This document shows, piece after piece, positions 55,433 to 64,000 of a stretch of 64,000 nucleotides of DNA. Position numbers and translations under genes: made by a program. The notes beneath the pieces are model-generated. The model ran no database searches. It had not been told where the DNA came from and saw only the letters and a program-made list of their open reading frames with translations. Position 1 is the stretch's first letter; every line of letters starts with the position of its first letter. Origin of the DNA: Paguma larvata (Eukaryota > Chordata > Mammalia > Carnivora > Viverridae); assembly GCA_030068075.1 (NCBI GenBank), contig CM057839.1:56138960-56202959 (forward strand). The letters run 5' to 3'.

Positions 55433-58400
55433 TTGCCAAATGTCAAAACATTCAGAACCTTTCTTGATGCTTCTGATCCATCCATAGTTTTAGAGACCTG
55501 TTGGCTCACATAGAATCTAATCTAAGATAGAAGATTCTTTCATCCATTCAACAGTTTTTTTCTCAATAACTTATACTTTTCAGGACACGGGAAAAAGAAG
55601 GGAAAACAAAATGACCCAGATTCTGACCTCACAGAATTTATAGATAATGGGAAAGTCATTTATTTGAACAATTGTGTCATCACCCTACCCATCCCTGTTG
55701 TCACATATACTTACAAACATGCACAATCACGTTCTAGTAGGGAGCTGACTGATACCTCCTACGAATGTCTCAGATATTACCCAACATCCCCAAAGGTTCA
55801 AACACCACATGAAATATAATGACAAAGAAGGCATTTGCTTCATTCTTACAGGAAACGAGGTTGGTTTACATGTACCTATTCAAGCCTTAAAAGTCATATT
55901 TTGGTCTTCATCACTGTTTGGTACAACCAAAAACTTCTTAACTTAGAAAATAAGAACTTCAAAGGTCTATAGGTTATTTGGTACCAGGCTGGTTCAACTA
56001 GATCACAAATACCTGTAATTGGCATTTACTCCCTTACAGTGATTTTTCCTCTTAGAGCCAAATAGTACCCCAAAGTGTACAAAATGAATTCTATCATTGA
56101 CCTGGTAAGCAATGGAAAGGCAGAAGTCATATTCAATCTAAACCTTACAATTGAATAAGCACTGATCAGAAGCACTTTTCATCTAACAAAAAACCATACC
56201 TAATATATGTGTTTGCATCATTCCTGATGTAACTCAAATCTCCTGGAGAAGGAGACCCTTTTCCAATTTCCTTTTATAGGCAAAGCACAACTCTAAGAAG
56301 AAAGAAACATTTGCTAAGTACAGTTGATTCAGAATCAACAAATAGTACTAGACATCTATAATGTGAACAGACACTGTATTTTCCAATATAAAGATTAGGA
56401 TACTTCTTTTAGTACAGTTTGAATTAAAAATGTATGTGAAAATCTTACAAATGAAGAAAAATGGTTTTGCATATGGTTTCATATTCAATGAAGTGCTACT
56501 ACTGAAAAGGGAGGAAAAGAATACATGAAAAATGAGACTGTCTCAGTTAAAAAATTAATAATTCCTGAAAATATTAAATAGGGTTAATAAATGATATGAA
56601 ATAATATGAAAGAATCCAATTCAGCAAACATTTATTGACCACTTAACTATAAGCCAGTTAATAAGAAGTATATACAAATAGGCAAATAGACTTTAACCTC
56701 AAACTGAAATGATAGGAAATGATATCAAAACTGAATGATAGGAGACATACTCAAGTAATAGTGACATGAGGCAGATTATGGTGTAACAATCATTCCTGGT
56801 AGATTTGGGGAGCTAGGCTTGTTGCTGCTTTAACAATTCCCCAACATTCAGACAACAGATCAGGAAAGTTCTAAGTGAAACAGATTGATTTCAGATTTTA
56901 CAAAAAAAGAAAAGAAAATATTTTTATGAGACTCTTTTGATGTTACATTCAGAGTATGACACTTAGATCCATTGCTCTTGTGCCCAAGTTCACAGAACTG
57001 GGCTGCATGTCATTGTTTAAGCTCATTTGATGAACTACTCTCTCCTCCATCCTCTAAGCTGATTAAAGTTTTCCTGTACTAAAAGACCATCTAGAATGGT
57101 CACGATAAAACTCATCTTTCTTACCCTCTGCCTGTTAACGATCAATGGAGGGCAGATCATAAGAACGAATAATGCTAAAGTCCATGGGCTTTGCTGCATC
57201 CACACTAGAGTCGAATGTAAATGGGGAGTCTGGAGTTCCCGGTCTAGCAAAGGCCAGAGAAGAAGGATGTGCAAAATGCCTGTGAGTTCCGCAAAGGGAA
57301 ACAGCAGAGAGTTTTCATGAGACAGATGGCATTTGAGAAGGTGTTGAAAAGCTGGGAGGAATGGGGTGAAGGGTGTTAGAGGAGTGCTCTCTAGGCAGAG
57401 AGAAGGGCCAACAAGCAGCAGGAGCAGGAAAACATGACCAGGGAATTGTGAACAGACTCATCAAAATAAAATATAAGTTTGTAAGTGCTCCCCACTCCCA
57501 AAAAGTAAAGAAAAATAAGTAAATAAAACTAGAAACATTGACTCAAGCACCATTCTACAGGGCTTCATACTCAATTTGAAGGCTTTATACCTAACCTTGT
57601 GTGAAACTATGCATCTCAGTCCACAAATTTCCATGTGTAAGCAATATAACTTGCTTTCAATCATTCAACTTCATTTCTAGTTTAAGCCCCACTCTGCTGA
57701 ACTGACCAGAAATTTGAATCTCTTTTTTTCAGCATTCTTCCTTTTTTTCTCCCCAAGTAAATTCAGGGTTTGCATCATGCCCAGGCATTGGGAAAGCATT
57801 GGACTGCTGGATCCTTGAGTTTCCTATCCAATTTACTGTACAAATGTTCCTTGCTATCTTGCCAGCCCTGAGGTTCTTTCGAAAGGCCAATTATTCCCTA
57901 TCTGTCTAATATAACATATGGCCACTCCTACAACCCACATCCCCAGCAGTGATATTGGGAAGCCCAGGTTCCGTCTCTAGAATTTCACAAACTTCTCTAA
58001 GTCTTTGCAACTACTGATAGCACTGGTTAGAAAGTGGAGAATAGTCTGGGACAGTATTGACTCCTGCAGGTTTTTGATCAAGAAACTGTTAACAACCTGA
58101 GCTCTCTATGTTCAAGGGCTCAGGCTTTTGGAGAAAAAGTCTATGAAGACTCCCTGGTTATTTCTGTTTTCAGTTCTACCTCATCTCTTCCCTGAGAAAA
58201 CGAACAGGAGTACTGGCTAACTGATGGAATGAGGAGAAAGGAAAATCTAGGGAAAGAAAAAATATTTAATGTATAAAAATATTATTCCATTAAATATATA
58301 CACAGTGGAGGATGTGGATTGTTGTGTGTTTAAAGAGCATTTTAATAATCATTTTGGAACCAGAGCACAAGATGGGTTGGAGGAACTCTAATATAAAATG

Positions 58401-59334
58401 GAGAAACAAAAATATCATAACTGATCAGAGTGAGGCAGGCCAGTCGCAGTGAGGATGGAAAAGGGAAGACAAATATGAGAGATTCCATAAAGCTGAAACC
58501 ACTGGGACTTAGCTTATGACCTAATAAATATGAAGAGCAAAGAAAATGAAGCAGTTATTAAGAGGATGCTGGGGGGAATAACGATGGCATTCTGAAGAAG
58601 AAAAGTCAAAAAGTGAAAGAGTTTGTTTACAGAAGATAAATACATTTCATTTTGACAATACCCAGTTTCAGATGTCAGTATCATCCCCAGTGAGGATTCC
58701 GTGGAAGTATATGGAAATCAGAATCATGGCTCTGGAGAGACATCATATAAGGTGCCTCAATTCCTTTATGGAAGTCATGTGAGTCAACTAATTAATTTCA
58801 TTCAAACAAATTATGAGAATCTAGAAGTGCAGAAGGGCATCTGTGGTTGTAGGAAATGATTCTTTGCACATGGTGATGGGAAGAGCGTGTAAATTTGGAA
58901 GCGGGAAGAAAACGGGAGAAACAAAGATCAGACAGTGGAGAGATGAAAGACTTAAGAAAGAGGGGTAGCCATTTGTGTCAAGAGCCGTAGAATCTTCTAA
59001 GCCAGGAACCAAAGGAGAATCAAAAAATGTAGAAATGTGAAGGTCACTGGAGTTTTTCCCAAGGCTGATGTCTGCTAGATAGTGTGGCATGGAGACATAT
59101 CACAAGAGATTTGAACTTGTCTGTATAGTGCAGGGGCCTTCCTTCAGAAAATCTGGTGTCAAAGGGATGGAATAAATGAGATTCTGAAGCTAATTCAGAA
59201 GGAGTGACACAACGAGAGAGTCAAAAGAATAACTCTCAAATCTTCTACAAATTCTTTGGATCTTAGTTGAAGTAATCCCTACATTACGGCTTTGGGATCT
59301 TTGTAGACTCTGCTGACTACCTGAAATGCCCTTT
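55433..59334. other. Long low-repeat stretch
   Basis: No gene recognised. Weak L2-like pieces may lie near 56610-56730 (CAGCAAACATTTATTGACCA) and 57315-57400. The block 58320-59090 may contain an old interspersed repeat, but I cannot name it. Short frames such as 57096-57320 and 58821-59090 have no recognisable family. Confidence 0.35.
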
Positions 59335-59495
59335 CTTCTGTCCTTCCCTCCTTAACCTCTCTAAGCATCAGGTTTTTTCATTTGTAAATTGGCACTTATA
59401 ATACCTACCTTAATTGTTATGAGGGAAATAAATCAGGCTGCAAATGAGCCTAAATCGGTGGCTGACACATAGTAGGTAGATATATAGCAGTAGTT
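59335..59495 (+). repeat. MIR SINE
   Basis: CTCTCTAAGCATCAGGTTTT, then TTGGCACTTATAATACCTAC, then TTGTTATGAGGGAAATAAAT, then GGCTGACACATAGTAGGTAG: plus-strand MIR core and tail. Confidence 0.8.
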
Positions 59496-59934
59496 TTTTT
59501 ACTAAGAGTTGTACTTAACACAAAATATAATGCTCACAAAACTACCATAGGGCAATAGAAAACTATTATTCATGATGTTAATATTGGAGAGGCTATGACT
59601 GGTACAGTGTCAGATTGCTTATACCCAGGAAGAATAGAATTGCCTGAAAGCAGGGCCTTGCCTGAGGCAGATACAGTGAGAAATGGACCAAAGGAAGTGA
59701 CAACTCTAAGAGGTGCTTATGAGAGAGCAATGCTGGGCTAGCTTGTCTATAATCTCCATTAGCTTCATCAAGCCTCCTCCAATAATCCTAAATTGCATGA
59801 AAACTTAGCTTCAAAATGCAGGCCCTGGTCCCGTCTTCCAAAAATTGGAAGATGTTTGACTTTCCATTTCCCAAAAAGTGTTGGAAGCACCAGAGCAATG
59901 TAGTCAGGTTGGCGAAGCTCTAGGCAAGAACCAG
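59496..59934. other. Unassigned sequence
   Basis: No gene or repeat recognised. Confidence 0.3.
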
Positions 59935-60037
59935 AGGAACTATTCCTTGTTCTGCCTGTACTGTGCCAAAAGACCTTGGCCAGTCATTGAACTCCTTTGG
60001 TCTTCAATTTACTTGTGTACGAAACAAGAGGACTGGA
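59935..60037 (+). repeat. MIR fragment interrupted by LTR-like element
   Basis: CCTTGGCCAGTCATTGAACT, then CCTTTGGTCTTCAATTTACT, then TGTACGAAACAAGAGG fits the MIR core. It stops at 60037, where the LTR-like sequence starts. Confidence 0.6.
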
Positions 60038-60830
60038 TGCCGGAGTCCAGCTCCGGTGAGTCCAAGAGTCCCTGAAGGATGGACAGTCGGTGAAAGGAAT
60101 GAGAGAGCCACGAGATGTAGTCTGATCACCAAGCAGGCATCTCTGGCAATTCTGGCATCTCTGCCCTGCTGGTCTCAGTATCTTTATTTAAAGGAAGTAA
60201 GTGACATTACAACAATGAGTGACATCCATCAGTAAGCATAGTTTGGTATCTTTAACAGCAATGTATCTTTATCAACAAAGCAGCAATTTCCTCAATCTTG
60301 CAGGTTGTTTTCAAGTTAATTAGCATATAAATTTAAGGCAAGGGGAGAGAATAGGGTGTTACCTTGAGGCTTTATGTTAATTATCTATAAACAGGCCAGG
60401 AGTCCCTTCCAACTACAATGGGAGAAGTGCAACCCATCTGGCAAGGACAGAATTCCCAATGCTTGTCCTTTGCTTCTGAATGAGTGAATTTACATAATAG
60501 GGGCCCAACGTTTACACAAGTCACACCAATGTCTAGCCAGCTCATGACTGCTATCAATCTGAGCAACCCATCCCCAAGATGCAACTTTAAGATTATTTCT
60601 GGCCAGGCTACTCTCATTCAGATGTAATCCATCAAAGCATCGTGCTCCAGGTCCTTCCTTTTTATTTAAATACCACAAAACAAAACAGCATTACATTCCT
60701 TAGGGCCAACAAGGGCAAGTCAAGAAATCCAGGCCTGAAAGGTTACATAGAAGGAGGTAAGACTGGGCGCCATTTGATTGGCAGGAGTTTGCTGTCACTA
60801 CCTTTCCACACAGGGAGGTGTCTTAACCTG
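60038..60830 (-). mobile_element. LTR-like retroviral remnant, minus strand, 5' end undefined
   Basis: On the minus strand the block ends at 60038 in CCGGAGCTGGACTCCGGCA, a CA terminus typical of LTR ends, about 145 bases after an AATAAA signal (antisense TTTATT at 60183-60188). The end itself is a small hairpin (CCGGAG and CTCCGG arms, 60040-60056). The 5' boundary is not visible: I could not find a matching target duplication. Overlapping minus-strand frames at 60381-60678 have no recognised family. Retroviral class not determined; right limit approximate. Confidence 0.5.
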
Positions 60831-60865
60831 TGAGCCCAAGGTGGCTCCCAAAAATTAGACAGATC

Positions 60866-60997
60866 AGTGGTTCTCTACAGAAGCAGCATTGCTCCCAGGG
60901 AGATATTTGGGCCATGTGTGGGAAATGGCCATGTATGAGAGAAGTCCTGGTTGGACAGTTCTACTGGCATTTAGCAAGTGTGGATAGGGATGCTGGA
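60866..60997 (+). mobile_element. MER5-like hAT DNA transposon, left part
   Basis: Starts CAGTGGTTCTCTACAG, the terminal inverted repeat start of MER5-type elements. It continues with a GGGAGATATTTGGG segment and TTCTACTGGCATTTAGCAAG, then GGATAGGGATGCTGGA, in consensus order. Non-autonomous. Interrupted at 60997 by the solo LTR. Confidence 0.75.
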
Positions 60998-61020
60998 TGT
61001 TGGGCTAGGGCAGAGGGAAG

Positions 61021-61050
61021 GCTCCACACAATGGAAACCGACCCAAGATG
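61021..61050 (+). promoter_or_regulatory. YY1-like motif in the LTR U3
   Basis: CCAAGATGGCCGACATTCC contains AAGATGGCCG, the classic YY1 core context. Function inferred only. Confidence 0.4.
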
Positions 61051-61310
61051 GCCGACATTCCCGCCAAAACCACAAAGGAGGGACACGTCACTCTCGGAAA
61101 TCCGATACCTAACAGGGACCTAAACCTCCACCCCAAACTCCGGCAGACCAATAGGACCTTGGCAAGCAGACAGAACCTCCAATAAGAAAAGAAAGAATTA
61201 TGTAGCCAACTTCAGCATCAAACCCCTTAAAAACCCCTAACCCCAATCTCAGGGGCGACTTCCCCGACTCCTCTCTTGTGAGTCGCGGAACCTCGCCCGA
61301 GGGTGCTTGC

Positions 61311-61316
61311 AATAAA
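61311..61316 (+). terminator. LTR polyadenylation signal
   Basis: AATAAA in GCAATAAAGTGTACTC, placed where an LTR R region would end. The motif is unbroken. Confidence 0.7.
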
Positions 61317-61384
61317 GTGTACTCTCAGACCTCACTTTGCCTTGGCAGTCTTACTTTTATCCATCAGCGACTCGTAACCTTACA

Positions 61385-61440
61385 CTGGATATCCTTCAAC
61401 ACTTAGCACTGTCTGGGACAATCAGTAATTTTCCTGAATT
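61385..61440 (+). mobile_element. MER5-like hAT transposon, right part
   Basis: CTGGATATCCTTCAACACTT continues the MER5-like sequence that stopped at 60997 (consensus GCTGCTAAACATCCTACAAT-type). The far end is weak. Confidence 0.5.
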
Positions 61441-63629
61441 CTGCATGACTTTCTCATGTTCGTCTGTCACTGAGGTAGGTGAAAGGCTTTACTATAGTTA
61501 ACTTAAAACCTGTTTCACAAAGAAAAGCAGAATATTTTTGCACAGTTTTAATATACACTGGTCCTACTAGTTTCTATTGCAGTATCTACCTATACTCCTG
61601 CACTTGCATTATACAGAATGGCTCCTGATCTTCTTTTAAATCTAACTTATTCTCTATAAATGGTACACGTCCCATCTACTCCAATATGTCTTCTTTCATT
61701 ATATCTGTATTGAATCTAGTATTGAAATAAGTATCATCATCAATTACTTTCATTTCATTTCTCTTCTAGTTAGGACATTTTTAGACATATACATATTCAA
61801 ATTACTTGAAGTAATTACTTTAGGGTGGGACAAGGGTGTTACAAAAGATTTGTTATATAAGTGTTCTTCAGTTTGAAAGGTTGAAAGTCACTAAACTAGA
61901 TGCTCTAATGTTCCGCCTTCCTCTAAAATTCCATGATACACCATTTGTCCACATTGCCTTCCACTGAGGGCAAACTACAGGGGAAAAGTTGAATATTTTA
62001 CTTGTTGCAACATTCTATGCTGCACTTGAATGTATGCTTGATTGTGGTGATATGGGTATCGACCTGTCTGCCCACAAATAGCCATCCCACACTTGAATAA
62101 CCTAAGTAAATCATCAAAAAATAAAGGAAAATGAGTGGAGCCATATTCATATTTACTACCAATTTCTTGTCACCTACACAAGACACATTCAGGGCATCTC
62201 AATTATGCTAATTTTTAATGAAGATGACTGTCCTATTAATAGTTCTCTGAACCTCATGCCCAGCTTACTTTGCCTCAGTGAGCTTCCACATCCTGTTCCT
62301 CTTGAAAGGCTTCTTAATTTGTTTTGCTACCAAAAGAGATAAATGAAACTATTTTCAAGAAAAACAGAAACTTTTGATAGAGTTGAAATGACATGTCAAA
62401 TACAGACAGCTGAAATAAGTTGTGTTTGGTTACTGTCTATGTTTCTGGAAGAAAATAATCACCACTGGGACTCATATGCAATTCTGCAGTGCCTGAACAA
62501 TCGAAGTCATTTATTTTTGTTTCACCGCTGAAAAACATAGCCATGGCAAAAAGTACAGAGGTAATGCATATTTTAAAGGTTGACTGTTTTGCTCCCTCCC
62601 CTTTTATTTTGCAAAAAAAAGTCTTTATTTTTCTATAACCAGATTAAATTTCCATTTTTACCCATCTTCACTTCCAACTGATGCCATAATAATTAACTCA
62701 ATTCCAAGTGAAGTCTGTCAAAATCCAATGATTTAAACCCAATCATTTTGGGTTTAAAACTCAGTTTCTTTTAGAATTTTCTCCACACCTTATCCTGCAG
62801 GTTGTAACATTGCCAAGGAGGGAGCTATCCATTCCTCTATCTTAATCTAGTCTATGATAGCCTGCACGAAAGCCACAGGCACCTCCTAATATTGGTGTCT
62901 CCTGGAAAGCCACTTCTTCCATAAAAATTGTACTGTCCACACTGCTATTTTCAGGTGCGTTACCCAGCCATGACCCGATGGCCACTTCTGTGTCCTTCCT
63001 GCTCTTGGCATCTCACTCAAAACACTCTTTACCACCAAGGAAATATCTGTTTCCCACACTCCACTGGAGTCAGAGAGAACTCAGACCCTTATGCCCAGGG
63101 TGCTGCATGCAGCCATCTCTTTTCTGATGGTTTTCATGGCTCAAGGATGCTTCTATGTGAACAAACATTTCCAGAGCAAAAAGAACCCCAAGGGTGTCAT
63201 ATATCTCCTTTACTCTTAGATCTCCAAATTTAAAGAGGAATAGGGTTCCTTCATCCCCATCCCCTCATGCCAAATGAGAAAGATGCACACAGCTTCCCAC
63301 AGCAGGGTCTAACTCTCTTGTTTTATCTCCCAGTATATCTGTCTGTCTGTTTCTCAATCTTTCTCTCCCCCTCCCCACCTCCAAACTCCAAACTTTAGGA
63401 GCACCTATGTAATTTTTGATTGGAAAATGAAGAAAAGAGTTCTTTCATTCACTATCTTTTTCAGATTATTTTTTGTCTAAGTGATCTAAGGCTTTAAGAA
63501 TTTTAACATCTTTCTTCTATTTGCAGGCAGTGAAATAAAATGATCTCTCTCATAGATTGGTAATGGAAGTTTAGATGATACAAATTTTTGACATTAGCTT
63601 TTGTGAGATCTAAATAGTAGTTCTATTCC
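61441..63629. other. Low-repeat stretch, no gene recognised
   Basis: The 101-codon plus-strand frame at 62928-63233 is cysteine-rich at its start but has no recognisable family. A CTGTCTGTCTGTTTCTC run lies near 63338-63355. Nothing else. Confidence 0.35.
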
Positions 63630-64000
63630 TGTGAATCTGGCTTAAGAAAATAATCATAACACTGAAATTAATTTTACGTAAAAATGCTAAATACCATGTC
63701 ACTTATAATAGCCCAAAATGGAAAATTTTCCATGTCCAAGTAGAAAGTTACAGCACTTTTCTGTGATTTAAGAACATTCAACAGTCAGAAATTGTGTTCG
63801 GTAAAGAGATTAGCAATACAGAGTAATACTTACAATAGAAAGTTAAATTACAAAGTAAGTGTAAAATATACACCAGATTTCAAAGACTTGGTATAAAGAA
63901 AAAAATGTAAAATATCTGATAATTTTAATACTGTTTACATATTGAAATGGTAATGTTTTATGTGTGTTGGGTTAAATAAATTTACATTACTTTCATCTGT
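63630..64000. repeat. Possible old repeats at the window end
   Basis: 63640-63740 (TCACTTATAATAGCCCAAAA) resembles an old L1 3' end. 63880-64000 (TGAAATGGTAATGTTTTATG, then GGGTTAAATAAATTTACATT) resembles an old DNA-transposon end and runs off the window. Both are diverged. Confidence 0.3.

Larger units (their letters stand above)
60998..61384 (+). mobile_element. Solo LTR of an endogenous retrovirus, 387 bp, 5-bp TSD
   Basis: Bounded by TGTTGGGCTAGG and GTAACCTTACA (TG to CA) and flanked by CTGGA on both sides (60993-60997, 61385-61389). It contains two CCAAT-like motifs (CCAATAGG near 61149, CCAATAAG near 61179), a TTAAAAAC stretch near 61227 as a weak TATA-like element, and an AATAAA polyadenylation signal (61311-61316) with a T/G-rich downstream part. 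It holds about 15 CpG dinucleotides, against almost none in the surrounding sequence. The layout fits a class I (gammaretrovirus-like) LTR. No gag, pol or env is present. Confidence 0.88.

Noticed and set aside
60381..60678. Two overlapping minus-strand frames (78 and 62 codons) with Cys-rich patches, considered as an env remnant
   Set aside because: Only a vague impression. No retroviral motif could be recognised, so they are described only as part of the LTR-like block.
62928..63233. 101-codon frame starting MYCPHCYFQV, suggestive of a zinc-binding motif
   Set aside because: CPHC followed later by CPSC gives a weak CxxC pattern, but no known domain spacing or family fits and there is no conservation evidence.
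1..64000. CRISPR array, operon, phage or bacterial island
   Set aside because: The sequence is mammalian throughout. The only regular repeats are microsatellites and L1 leader arrays, without spacers or cas-like genes.

Overview
This window looks like ordinary intergenic DNA from a carnivore nuclear genome, most likely a cat (felid). The main evidence is ten copies of a tRNA-derived CAN-SINE whose better-preserved members (for example 52168-52380) have the felid-type body, together with L1 elements whose 3' ends match the carnivore L1 lineage. The sequence is AT-rich, CpG-poor and dense in old mammalian repeats (MIR, L2, MER5-like). I found no intact protein-coding gene, no convincing host exon, no structural RNA gene and no CRISPR array. 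Family names come from recognising repeat sequence by eye, not from a database search.

Layout. 1-4110: a minus-strand L1 with a younger L1 3' end nested in it. 4110-13320: mostly old or unique sequence with two CAN-SINEs and several MIRs. 13320-23355: a stack of L1s. A plus-strand L1 carries a polyadenylated foreign insert, and it abuts a minus-strand L1 that was itself interrupted by a plus-strand L1 tail and several SINEs. 23640-26915 and 29145-32945: two plus-strand L1s with preserved 5' ends but large internal deletions. 33000-36837: unique sequence with L2 and one SINE. 36838-40425: a rearranged minus-strand L1. 43650-49490: the most complete plus-strand L1. 50730-55432: a layered block of MIR, LTR, SINE and two 5'-truncated L1s. 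59900-61440: MIR, an LTR-like remnant, and a CpG-rich solo LTR inserted into a MER5-like element. The rest is low-repeat sequence.

Nothing here works together as an operon or pathway. The coding capacity is entirely decayed retrotransposon sequence: L1 ORF1 (RNA-binding chaperone) and L1 ORF2 (endonuclease and reverse transcriptase). All copies carry frameshifts and stops. The most unusual structure is the bipartite tandem-repeat 5'UTR shared by several L1 copies: roughly 245-bp monomers, each with a TATAAAAG motif, followed by an array of roughly 70-bp units. Next are the polyadenylated retrocopy inside an L1, the recurrent internal deletions of L1s that kept their 5' ends, and the well-preserved solo LTR.
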